In this document: positions 1-6,543 of the stretch, piece after piece
Position numbering within the stretch: position 1 is the first letter of the stretch
Layout: every line of letters starts with the position of its first letter
From: Phycisphaerales bacterium
Lineage (GTDB): Bacteria; Planctomycetota; Phycisphaerae; Phycisphaerales; Phycisphaeraceae
Assembly: GCA_012031455.1 (NCBI GenBank)
Contig: JAAUTM010000080.1
Location: 1-6,543, forward strand
Length of the DNA: 6,543 nt
Direction: 5' to 3'
Position numbers and translations under genes: made by a program
Notes under the pieces: generated by a model
Told to the model about the DNA's origin: nothing
Databases searched by the model: none
The model's input: the letters and a program-made list of their open reading frames with translations, nothing else

Positions 1-124
1 TGAATGCCGATTTTAATTTTTAACAAAACAAACCCCCACATTTCCACATTTTTTACGCATTTGACGATATGGGGGTTCCCTTGAGGCAAACCACTCGCTA
101 CAATAATTTCAGTTCAGTGGTGAA

Positions 125-625
125 ATGTTTGGGGAATGGAATTTGTCTCTTGAGCAATGGAGTGCTCAGCGATTCCCGCCAAAGTGATTGCATCCTGTTT
201 CGGGCTGATGGCCTTTGCTGCTGCCATTGTGGTCGGCTGGTCGGTCGACAACAGTACGCAGACCATTTTGTGGCGCGCTCTGACGGCCATGTTCGTGTGC
301 TGGTTCGTCGGCTTGGGTGTGGGAATGGTGGCGCAATCCGTTGGTTGATCAGCGCATCGAAGCTCACAAGGCAGCGCACCCCATGCCCACGGACGGCTTG
401 CCGGATGCCGACGATGCGACCAATGGATCGAATGTGATCATCGAAGAAGATGGAACTAACCTGCAGGTTCGACGGACGTGGCTGGAAAGATATCCGCCCA
501 AGGCATTGAACCTGTCAGGCGTCAGGCATCGTGAAAAAATTCTCGCTGGTGATGGCACCAGCGCATTACTAAACCCACCGCCTCATGGAAGAATGACAGG
601 CGGTACGAGCCGGTCAAGGAGCTGA
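125..625 (+). CDS. Small two-helix membrane protein upstream of the sigma factor (frame broken)
   Basis: I do not recognise a named family. The frame from the ATG at 157 gives two hydrophobic helices (about residues 10-30 and 37-60) and stops at 348. The next frame continues with VDQRIEAHKAAHPMPTDG, a hydrophilic cytoplasmic-looking tail, and stops at 623-625, two bases before the sigma factor ATG. Removing one base near 343-345 joins them smoothly (VAQSVVDQRIEAHK). Upstream, the frame from the ATG at 125 gives MFGEWNLSLEQWSAQRF and would join at PAKVIASCF if one base is missing near 178. I therefore read one gene of roughly 165 codons with a one-base deletion and a one-base insertion. The start is uncertain because neither ATG has a strong ribosome binding site, and the last 50 or so codons are low-complexity and may not be real. 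The close spacing to the sigma gene suggests co-transcription and perhaps translational coupling. A flagellar role is inferred only from that neighbour. Confidence 0.5.
616..621 (+). promoter_or_regulatory. Ribosome binding site of the sigma factor gene
   Basis: AAGGAG lies six bases before the ATG at 628. This is a strong Shine-Dalgarno match and fixes that start. It overlaps the end of the upstream reading frame, whose stop codon is at 623-625, so translation of the two genes could be coupled. Confidence 0.75.
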
Positions 626-627
626 CC

Positions 628-1449
628 ATGGCCAGAAGTCGGGCCCCACAACGCCCTATCGCCCCTCCGCCCAAAGACAACACACCCATCGAGGAAATCT
701 GGTTGCGCTATCGCAAGCAGCCCACCGAGGAGCTGCGCAACCGGCTGATGGAGAATTATCTCCCTTTGGTCCGCTACAACGCGGAGCGGGTGCATACCAA
801 GCTGCCCGATGAGGTGGATGTCGAGGACCTCATGTCCGCGGGCATCTTCGGCCTGATGGATGCCATTGATGCCTTTGACCTCAACCGTGGGGTCAAGTTT
901 GAAACCTATTGCGCTCCCCGCATCCGTGGTGCAATTCTCGATGAGCTGCGATCCATGGACTGGGTGCCACGCCTGGTGCGTTCGCGTTCCAGTCAGGTGG
1001 ATCAGGCCCGCAAAGCACTGGAAATGCGCCTGGGCCGAGTGCCGACTGAAGATGAAATCGCCAAGAAGCTGCGCTTGAATAAAGATGAATACGGCAAGAT
1101 CCGCAAGGATGCCGGGGCGGTGGGGGTGGTGTCGCTCTCACGCAAATGGTTTGAAACCGACTCCAACAAGGATGTGCGTGAGATCGATGTGCTCGAGGAC
1201 CCGCGCCAGGTCAACCCGCTGACCAACGTGCAGAAGACCGACCTCAAGGACATGATCACCAAAGGGCTTTCCCGTGCCGAGCGGCTGATCGTGGTGCTCT
1301 ATTACTACGAACAGATGACCATGAAGGAAATCGGCCTGACGCTGGATTTGTCCGAGTCGCGCGTCAGCCAGATGCACAGTTCCATCCTCGCCAGACTCAA
1401 GGCCCAGTTGCAACATCGCTCCAAGGAACTGGCCGCCGAGGCAGAGTGA
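628..1449 (+). CDS. fliA: FliA/WhiG-family RNA polymerase sigma factor (sigma-28 type)
   Basis: This is an intact 273-residue sigma-70 family protein of the FliA/WhiG group, which directs RNA polymerase to flagellar or other late-gene promoters. Region 2 (about residues 43-113) contains NYLPLVRYNAERV, the DLMSAGIFGLMDAIDAFD helix for core binding, and FETYCAPRIRGAILDELR for -10 recognition and melting. Region 3 (about 120-160) has the typical LGRVPTEDEIAKKL. Region 4 (about 205-262) ends with LSESRVSQMHSSILARLK, the -35-binding helix-turn-helix. Region 1.1 is absent, as expected for this group, and a proline-rich 20-residue leader precedes the domain. The ATG at 628 has a good ribosome binding site. 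The small membrane protein gene ends 2 bp upstream. No frameshift is visible, unlike the genes on either side. Family assignment is secure. Whether it is truly the flagellar factor is inferred, since no flagellar structural gene is in the window. Confidence 0.93.
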   Translation: MARSRAPQRPIAPPPKDNTPIEEIWLRYRKQPTEELRNRLMENYLPLVRYNAERVHTKLPDEVDVEDLMSAGIFGLMDAIDAFDLNRGVKFETYCAPRIRGAILDELRSMDWVPRLVRSRSSQVDQARKALEMRLGRVPTEDEIAKKLRLNKDEYGKIRKDAGAVGVVSLSRKWFETDSNKDVREIDVLEDPRQVNPLTNVQKTDLKDMITKGLSRAERLIVVLYYYEQMTMKEIGLTLDLSESRVSQMHSSILARLKAQLQHRSKELAAEAE

Positions 1450-1454
1450 GAGGC

Positions 1455-1485
1455 ATTTCGAATTGCGAATTTCGGATTTCGAAAT
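1455..1485. repeat. TTCGAA-type dispersed repeat, intergenic copy
   Basis: This AT-rich stretch of near-palindromic units begins ATTTCGAATTGCGAATTTCG and ends with the perfect 10-bp palindrome ATTTCGAAAT. It starts six bases after the sigma factor stop codon. A similar block built from the same ATTCGAA units occurs inside argS at 3185-3224, so it is repeated at least twice in this window. Repeats of this flavour are, from memory, common between planctomycete genes. No transposase is associated with it. Confidence 0.6.
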
Positions 1486-1490
1486 GATGA

Positions 1491-1600
1491 CGCCGAGGGC
1501 TATAGCCCCGGATACTTCACACAGCCATCCAGCCCTGACGGGCACGGCAACATGGAACTCCTCATTTCCTCGTCGTTCACATCGAGATTCGCAGCGCTGA
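1491..1600. repeat. Intergenic region with two GC hairpins, possible decayed dispersed repeat
   Basis: The gap between the sigma factor and argS holds no gene I can support. It contains the perfect 12-bp palindrome GGGCTATAGCCC (1497-1508) and a GCCC-TGAC-GGGC hairpin (1532-1543). Neither is followed by a T-run, so neither is a classical intrinsic terminator, though either may slow transcription after the sigma gene. The layout of GGGCTATAGCCCCGG, CCCTGACGGGC and a GGAACTCCTCATTTCCTCG segment resembles dispersed elements I recall from planctomycete intergenic DNA. That resemblance is from memory and unverified. A TAAAAT at 1609-1614 could be a -10 box for argS, but I see no convincing -35. 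Confidence 0.35.
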
Positions 1601-1647
1601 AAATTCGATAAAATCACAGGCTTGTATTTCGCCCCAACCTGACGGAT

Positions 1648-1651
1648 GGAG
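1648..1651 (+). promoter_or_regulatory. Likely ribosome binding site of argS
   Basis: GGAG ends 11 bases before the ATG at 1663, which is longer than ideal but usable. It favours the ATG at 1663 over the in-frame GTG at 1651, which overlaps the site itself. Confidence 0.45.
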
Positions 1652-1662
1652 TGTTTTTTGCC

Positions 1663-3498
1663 ATGCCCGACATGCTTTGGATTATTCAGGATCGCTTCGC
1701 CAAGGCGCTGGAAAAAGCGTTTGGGACCGAGCATGCTCAGACCGATGCGATTCTCAGGCAGGCTGCCAATGTGCAATTCGGGGATTACCAGGCGAACCTG
1801 GCGATGAGTCTGGCCAAGACGTTGGGGCTCAAGCCGCGTGATGCGGCGATGAAAATTGTCGAGCATTTGGCGTGGGAGGATGTGTGTGAGGAGAAGCCGG
1901 GGGTGGCCGGGCCGGGGTTCATCAACCTGAAAATCAAGCCTGAGTTTCTCGCACAGCAGGTGCAGGGGACTCTGGGTGATCAGCGGCTGGGCGTGGCTGA
2001 GCCGATGCGGAAGATGAAAGTGGTGGTGGACTATTCCGGGCCCAATGTCGCCAAGGAAATGCACGTTGGCCATCTGCGTTCACGGTGATCGGCGATGCCA
2101 TTGCCAGGTGCTTGAGTTTGCAGGCCATGAAGTGATTCGGCAAAACCATCTGGGCGACTGGGGCACACAGTTCGGGATGCTCATTGAGTTCATGATTGAT
2201 ATGGGCGCACGGACAAAAATCGAAAACTCATCGGACGGCGGACTTCATATTTCCATGCCGGAAATACGCGACCTCAATACGTTTTACCAGCAAGCCAAGG
2301 CGAAATTTGATAGTGATTCAGATTTTGCCACGCGGGCACGGAACCGTGTTGTGAAATTGCAGGGCGGTGATGCACAGACACTTAGGTTATGGCACGAATT
2401 GGTGGATATATCGAAAGCCCATTTTGAGTCGGCCTACGAACAACTCAATATTGATCTGACCGATGCGGACATCCGCGCGGAAAGTTTTACAACGACCAGC
2501 TGCCCGGTGTGGTGCGACAACTGGAGGAAAAAGGGCTGGCACAGGAAAGTGATGGGGCGGTGTGCGTTGTTTGTCCCGGGGTTTCAAAATGAAGAAGGCA
2601 AGCCCTTGCCGCTGATCGTACGCAAGAGCGATGGCGGCTACCTCTACGCCACCACCGATCTGGCGGCATTGAACTACCGGGTTGCAAAACTACAGGCTAG
2701 GCGAAATATTTATGTCACCGATGCACGGCAAAAACAGCACTTTGCCATGGTGTTCAAGACTGCGGAGCTTGCTGGCTGGGTGAAGCCGGTTGAGGGTATA
2801 GGTGAGGGCGCTGTTTCAGAAAACACAACCACGGTCAGACTCGACCACGTGCCCTTTGGCACGGTGCTGGGTGAAGATGGCAAACCTTTCAAAACCCGCA
2901 GCGGTGACACGGTGAAGCTTGCGGATTTGCTGGATGAAGCTGAACTGCGTGCTTACGACCTGGTGACCCGCAAGAACAGCCAGCTGCCGGAGGATGAGCG
3001 CCGCAACATTGCTCATGCCGTGGGCATCGGTGCAATCAAGTACGCGGACCTCTGTAACGATCGCATCAAGGATTACGTGTTCAGCTGGGAACGGATGCTT
3101 TCCTTCGATGGGAACACAGCCCCGTATCTGCAAAAATGCGTTTCGTGCGGATATAGTTCGATCTTCCGCAAAGCTGATATGGATATTTCGAAATTCGACA
3201 TTCGAGATTCGAAATTCGAAATTCACATCACCGAGCAAGCGGAGAAATCACTGGCACTCAAACTGCTGCAATTCCCCGCAGCCGTCAGCGGTGTGGCCGA
3301 GTCGCTGGAGCCGCACCGATTGTGTACGTATCTCTACGAACTGGCATCGGCCTATCACCAGTTCTATGAAAAATGCCCGGTACTCACCGCTCCCGATGAA
3401 GCCATCCGAAAATCACGTTTGATGCTCTGTGCTGCCACCGCATGCACCCTGCAAAAAGGCTTGAATTGCTGGGGATTGACGTGGTCCAGCGGATGTGA
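1663..3498 (+). CDS. argS: Arginyl-tRNA synthetase, reading frame broken by several single-base indels
   Basis: ArgS is the class I enzyme that charges tRNA-Arg with arginine in the cytoplasm. The N-terminal domain (FGDYQANLAMSLAK), the HIGH-class motif HVGH (codons 134-137, 2062-2073), RQNHLGDWGTQFGMLIEF, SDGGYLYATTDLAALNYR, FKTRSGDTVKLADLL (in place of a KMSKS loop) and the anticodon-binding domain (HRLCTYLYELASAYHQFYE) all appear in order. The frame changes repeatedly. One base seems missing near 2081 and one near 2107. One T is missing at 2485-2488 and is compensated by an extra T near 2568. Three extra bases lie between 3132 and 3156. One G is missing near 3463. Correcting these gives about 610 codons ending LELLGIDVVQRM at the TGA 3496-3498, a normal length. 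An in-frame TTCGAA repeat sits at 3185-3224. With every motif preserved in an essential gene, sequence error is likelier than a dead gene. Confidence 0.9.
3185..3224. repeat. TTCGAA-type repeat inserted in frame in argS
   Basis: Overlapping units of ATTTCGAAATTCGA and GATTCGAAATTCGAAATTC form an AT-rich, near-palindromic block related to the intergenic copy at 1455-1485. In the argS frame it encodes about 14 residues of DISKFDIRDSKFEIHI, placed between SIFRKADMD and TEQAEKSLALKLLQFP. That is a variable linker in the anticodon-binding domain, where homologues usually have an unrelated short loop. The segment stays open in the argS frame, so it is tolerated as a peptide insertion. Confidence 0.6.
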
Positions 3499-3520
3499 AC
3501 ATCCATGTAGATCTTCGAAG

Positions 3521-3541
3521 CCCACATCGCAACGGTGTGGG
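3521..3541. terminator. Hairpin between convergent argS and desaturase genes
   Basis: CCCACATCG and CGGTGTGGG pair as a nine-base stem (one T-G wobble) around a three-base CAA loop. It lies in the 61-bp gap between the restored argS stop and the desaturase stop on the opposite strand, where a shared bidirectional terminator is expected. There is no strong T-run on either side, so its strength is uncertain. Confidence 0.5.
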
Positions 3542-3559
3542 TCAATGAAAACAAGACTG

Positions 3560-4429
3560 TTAAGCGGCAGCCTTGGATTTCTCAGCGATGTCACTCTCGA
3601 GCATGTCCGGTGTGGGTTTGACCACGCGCCAGGCCAGGCCGACTTTTTCCATCGCCAGTATGGTCAGATAGGTGATGTCGAACTCCCACCACTTCATCCC
3701 GTGGGCTGCGGACCGCTGGTGAGCATGATGGTTGTTGTGCCAGCCTTCACCAAAGGACAGGATCGCCACCCACCAGGTATTGCGTGAGCCATCGGTGGTG
3801 TTGAAATTGCGGTAGCCCCAGGTGTGGGCTGCGGAATTAACAAACCATGTCCCGTGATAAACAATGACAGTACGCAGGCACATGCCCCAGATCACCCACG
3901 ACCAGCCGCCCAGTGCCAGCAGGATGAGTCCCAGCACCACGGCGGGGACCAGGTAATTGCGATCAAGCCAGGCCATGACCGGGTCACGGATCAGGTCCTT
4001 GGCGGCATCACGGGCGACGTTGCCGTTGGGATTGCGGGTCATGCACCAGAGCATGTGCGCCCAGGTGAATCCATGTCGCGGGGTATGCGGGTCGTGATCG
4101 GTGTCGCTCTCAGCATGATGCAGACGATGCGTGCCCACCCACTGGACCGGGCTGCCTTGCAAGGTGGTACAGCCGATGGCCGTGAGCAGGTAGCGCATCC
4201 ACTTGGGTGTTTGAAAGGAACCATGGGTCAGCAGGCGATGGAATCCGAGGGTCACGCCCAGCCCGCCGGACATCCAGCAAAGCAGGACCATGACGCCCAC
4301 AGCCGACCAGGAAAAATACGCCGGATGAAACGCAAGCAGGGCGAAGATGTGCATCAGACCAATGGCAATGACCACCGGCCAGTCGATGTTGGACCATTGC
4401 ATCCGTCGGGGAGGGTTTGCAGCTGTCAA
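3560..4429 (-). CDS. Membrane fatty-acid desaturase (delta-9 acyl desaturase type)
   Basis: This is an intact 289-residue integral-membrane di-iron desaturase, which introduces a double bond into acyl chains of membrane lipids using oxygen and electrons from a ferredoxin or cytochrome partner. All three histidine boxes are present: HRLLTH (64-69), HRLHH (101-105, followed by the D-x-D-P-H stretch) and GWHNNHH (229-235). An extra conserved-type His lies at 202 (NSAAHTWG). Hydrophobic helices cover about 18-63 and 159-200, and the box spacing matches the acyl-CoA desaturase/DesC group. There is no cytochrome b5 domain. The start used is a TTG at 4427-4429, preceded nine bases upstream by AGGA. 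An in-frame ATG nine codons later (4400-4402) lacks a visible ribosome binding site but remains possible. The gene converges with argS and diverges from the DUF1802 gene. No frameshift is seen. The exact substrate (acyl-CoA or phospholipid) cannot be told from sequence. Confidence 0.93.
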   Translation of the reverse strand: MTAANPPRRMQWSNIDWPVVIAIGLMHIFALLAFHPAYFSWSAVGVMVLLCWMSGGLGVTLGFHRLLTHGSFQTPKWMRYLLTAIGCTTLQGSPVQWVGTHRLHHAESDTDHDPHTPRHGFTWAHMLWCMTRNPNGNVARDAAKDLIRDPVMAWLDRNYLVPAVVLGLILLALGGWSWVIWGMCLRTVIVYHGTWFVNSAAHTWGYRNFNTTDGSRNTWWVAILSFGEGWHNNHHAHQRSAAHGMKWWEFDITYLTILAMEKVGLAWRVVKPTPDMLESDIAEKSKAAA

Positions 4430-4596
4430 GGTGTTTGTTCCTGATCGAGGAATAGCTCAACCGTCCATGCGTTCCATCGCCCAGATGCGTTGGAACCGTG
4501 ATTGAGGGTGAAGTGGATCATAGGCGCGACCGGGAGCACAATCGTGAGCAATCACAAATCCCGCCAAGAATAGCAACTGCGGTTAAACTTCTGTGC

Positions 4597-5162
4597 ATGA
4601 TCGATGTTGGACTCAAAGAATGGGCCAGTGTCTGCCAGTGCATGGGCCAGGGCCAGTGGCATGTGCTTTTTCGCAAAGGCGGCATTCACGAAATCGATGG
4701 TCCGGGACGCTTCGTGCTCGAACACCCCCGGTTTGTGCTGTTTCCCTCGTGGCTCCACCAAAAGCCTGAATTGTTGCGCAGCGAGCACCGCAGCCTGATC
4801 ACCGGCAGCGGGGTGGAGCCGACGCAAATCCCGTTGACACTGATGGGTGAGGTGCCAGCAGGTTGCATCCGTCAAATCCGCCAGCGTGCCAAGCTTGATG
4901 AACTTCACGACCTGCATGGGTGGACGGATGAGCAACTGGACATGCGCTGGCAATACAAACCGGAGAACCCGCTCTATGTGCTGCTGCTGCGGGTGTATCG
5001 ATTGTCAACCCCCAAAACGATCATGAACAACCCGGCCTATGGCGGCTGCCGAAGCTGGTCCCGCTATCCCCCGCAGACTCGGTCGATGATTCGGATTGCA
5101 CCGCAGTCATCAGCGATGAACATTTTGCTCAGCTCAGCAGGCAAATCCAGGCACTGGATTAG
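4597..5162 (+). CDS. DUF1802 family protein with one frameshift near its C-terminus
   Basis: The first 154 codons match the DUF1802 pattern as I know it: GLKEWASVCQCMGQG, VLFRKGGIHE (25-32), the FVLFPSWLHQ segment (46-55), DLHGWTDEQLDMRWQYKPENPLYVLLLRVYRL (105-136) and the PAYGGCRSW signature (146-154). Function is unknown, and the protein is small, soluble and probably cytoplasmic. After the TGG at 5056-5058 the original frame runs into unrelated low-quality sequence up to 5322. The neighbouring frame instead reads PLSPADSVDDSDC and VISDEHFAQLSRQIQALD, then stops with TAG at 5160-5162, the expected family ending. One missing G after 5058 (TGG-GTC) explains this and gives about 188 residues, a normal length. 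The ATG at 4597 is chosen because the family motif begins a few residues later; no clear ribosome binding site is visible. The gene is divergent from the desaturase across 167 bp. Confidence 0.8.
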
Positions 5163-5164
5163 AA

Positions 5165-5331
5165 ACTGTTTCATAACAACGGGTTTGGGTGGAGCAGGTG
5201 TCGGTGGGGCAGGCGTCCCGCCTGTCAATGAGCCGAAGGCTCATGTGAATCGACCATGGTTGTTTCAAATGGGCATGCGCCCATTGGCAGGCATGATGCC
5301 CGCCCCACTCAGGACTGAGTGATGAAACAGT
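5165..5331. repeat. Nested inverted-repeat element, MITE-like, between convergent genes
   Basis: The outer ends are a perfect 10-bp inverted repeat, ACTGTTTCAT (5165-5174) and ATGAAACAGT (5322-5331). Inside are 27-base arms at 5204-5230 (GTGGGGCAGGCGTCCCGCCT...) and 5282-5308 (...GCCCGCCCCAC), which pair at 22 of 27 positions. Between them are two further hairpins: TGAGCC-GAA-GGCTCA (5229-5243) and AATGGGC-ATGC-GCCCATT (5268-5285). The whole can fold as a cruciform or long stem. It carries no gene and starts just after the DUF1802 stop, so it may also serve as a bidirectional terminator. The arm sequence resembles dispersed AGGCGTCCCGCCTG repeats I recall from planctomycetes and cyanobacteria; that link is unverified. 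Confidence 0.7.
5188..5217. repeat. Tandem direct repeat, two 15-bp units
   Basis: GGTGGAGCAGGTGTC (5188-5202) is followed immediately by GGTGGGGCAGGCGTC (5203-5217), with 13 of 15 positions matching. The second copy forms the start of the left arm of the inverted-repeat element, so the outer copy may be a slippage duplication of that arm. Confidence 0.6.
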
Positions 5332-5374
5332 CTTGGCGCCACATGCCTCAAGTTTTGCGTCTTAGCTCCACCGC

Positions 5375-6543
5375 TCACAGATACATCCTGCGGGTGTAAA
5401 CCACCCATTCGATCAGCAGAAAACCCAGGGCGATCCAGGCGAGTATGGGCCAGATTTCCCTGCGGATGGTGGTGTCCTGTGCCAAGGCCTGCGCGGTCGT
5501 GGTGCCAACCTGCAACTGCGTCGCCGGCCTCAGGTCGCTTTCCTTTTCATCCAGCAGGTTGACCGCCAGTTGCTGCCACCTTCGTGGCACTGCGGTGGAT
5601 GCCTGATACAACCCCACGCGTTCGAGCATCGGAAAGACCGCTTCCGCAGCCTGCACCCGCCCCTCCAACCGCACCGGCCCTTCATACACCACAAGATCTT
5701 TTCCATCGCCCACCGGCAACGACACCACCTGCCCCGGCTGATACCACTTCCCAGCCGAGCCTGAACCCTCCAGCCCCAGCACTTCCAGGCAGTTGCTCAT
5801 GAACACTGCAAAACTCACCTGCATCGGCCAGTTGGTTTTGAGGATCGGGAAACTGGCAACCACATGCCGTGTCCCCTGCACATTCACTTCCGCCATCACC
5901 GGCCCGGCCTGACCCGTGGCCAGCACCACCGCCCCCTGCGGCAAAGCAAGCCGACCCGGTTCCACCAGCAGCACATCATCCAGCGCCACATAACGCAGCA
6001 GGGCATGCTCCCGCCGCCAGTTCAACAGCACCTGCGTCTGCGGCTCGCTGGTGGTTGTGGGTTTGCGTTCCAGCCCCGGTAATGCGGCAGTCCCGGCAAA
6101 GCTGACACTGCTGACCACCGGCACCACCGTGGGTGTGTAATCATCAAATACAATCAGATCAAACCCTTCATCCCCTTCGCTTCGCCGCAGGCTGGCAGGG
6201 TCCTGATCCTCATATTTTTCGGGGTCATGGTCACCAGCTTGCGCACCCCACCGATTCAATCACCCGCTCCAGATAGGTGTTACCCGCCGTGACCAGCAGC
6301 ACCGCAGAGGCCGTGGCGGATCAAGCACCAGCCAGCTTGCATTGTCAATCGATAATGGGTCCGCATGGTCATGGGACAAACCGATCAGGGCTGCACCCGG
6401 CAGCGTCAGTTCAAACGAAAGCGATTGACTGCCCGGTTCCGCAAAACCATCCCCCTTGGCAGCGGCGTTTGCGGGTACCGCAGCAGTGGCAGCACCGGCA
6501 GCGGCAACTCCACCTGCGACACCTGACGCACCCGGCCATCCAC
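5375..6543 (-). CDS. BatA/VWA-like membrane protein, C-terminal part, frame broken and cut by window edge
   Basis: The uninterrupted 3' part (about 290 codons, 5375-6259) reads GFDLIVFDDYTPTVVP, VLLNWRREHALLRYVALDDV, a FPILKTNWPMQVSFAVFMSNCLEVL segment, QQLAVNLLDEKESDLRPA and a final helix IWPILAWIALGFLLIEWVVYT ending RRMYL. This is the C-terminal architecture of BatA-like/VWA membrane proteins, usually found beside MoxR ATPases and DUF58 proteins; its function is poorly defined. The upstream part continues in other frames: LSFELTLPGAALIGLSHDH with ASWLVLDPP, then ASAVLLVTAGNTYLERVIESVG, then VRKLVTMTPEKYEDQDP. Joining these needs about one base restored near each of 6222, 6247, 6311 and 6500. 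The N-terminal membrane helices and VWA domain lie beyond the window. The gene converges on the DUF1802 gene, with the inverted-repeat element between them. The family call is fairly secure; the break near 6500 is the least certain. Confidence 0.72.

Noticed and set aside
61..104. Promoter for the first gene: TTGACG (61-66) or TTGAGG (81-86) with TACAAT (99-104)
   Set aside because: The spacings are about 32 and 12 bases, both outside the usable range for a sigma-70 promoter; only the TACAAT box itself is suggestive.
69..437. 122-codon plus-strand frame at the left end
   Set aside because: The product is arginine- and cysteine-rich with no domain, while the competing frame encodes two clean membrane helices that join to a plausible tail.
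1138..2073. Long open frame on the minus strand across the sigma factor end and argS start
   Set aside because: It is antisense to two well-supported genes, shows no recognisable domain, and reflects codon bias of the opposite strand.
2077..2112. Programmed frameshifting in argS
   Set aside because: There is no slippery heptamer with downstream structure, two separate one-base changes are needed within 30 bases, and similar defects occur in unrelated genes in the window.
2045..3787. A single 580-codon gene running past argS to 3787
   Set aside because: Its start precedes the conserved HVGH region in the wrong frame, and its tail after about 3463 overlaps the antisense desaturase with no ArgS similarity. 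The true ArgS ending appears one frame over and stops at 3498.
3824..4444. 206-codon plus-strand frame inside the desaturase
   Set aside because: It is antisense to an intact desaturase with all histidine boxes; its own product is low-complexity and unrecognised.
4498..4596. Upstream GTG start for the DUF1802 gene, adding 33 codons
   Set aside because: The extra residues are polar and unrelated to the family, whose conserved part begins a few residues after the ATG at 4597.

Overview
The window looks like ordinary bacterial chromosome, most likely from a Planctomycetota-type genome. That placement is an inference from four things: a FliA/WhiG-type sigma factor, a DUF1802 protein, a BatA/VWA-like membrane protein, and dispersed TTCGAA-rich and GC-hairpin repeats of a kind I associate with planctomycete genomes. 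No rRNA, tRNA, CRISPR array, prophage or transposase gene was seen.

Layout, left to right. Positions 1-124 are AT-rich leader with no gene. A small two-helix membrane protein with a broken reading frame (125-625, +) ends 2 bp before an intact FliA/WhiG-family sigma factor (628-1449, +). An intergenic stretch (1450-1662) carries a TTCGAA-type repeat and two GC hairpins. It leads into arginyl-tRNA synthetase argS (1663-3498, +), which is recognisable end to end but broken by several single-base indels and carries a second TTCGAA-type repeat in frame. A hairpin at 3521-3541 separates argS from a convergent, intact membrane fatty-acid desaturase (3560-4429, -). Divergent from the desaturase is a DUF1802 gene (4597-5162, +) with one frameshift. 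A nested inverted-repeat element (5165-5331) lies between it and a convergent BatA/VWA-like membrane protein (5375-6543, -). That last gene is also frameshifted, and the window edge cuts off its 5' part.

The genes do not form one pathway. The small membrane protein and the sigma factor are tightly packed and probably co-transcribed, which suggests a motility or flagellar regulatory unit. ArgS is translation housekeeping, the desaturase tunes membrane fluidity, and the DUF1802 gene has no known role.

The most striking feature is the density of single-base indels, about fifteen by comparison with family consensus recalled from memory. Many fall in short homopolymers. They hit four of the six genes, including the normally essential argS, while the sigma factor and desaturase are clean. 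Sequencing or assembly error is the simplest reading. I found no convincing new multi-gene system. The best biological leads are the in-frame repeat in argS and the inverted-repeat element near 5.2 kb.
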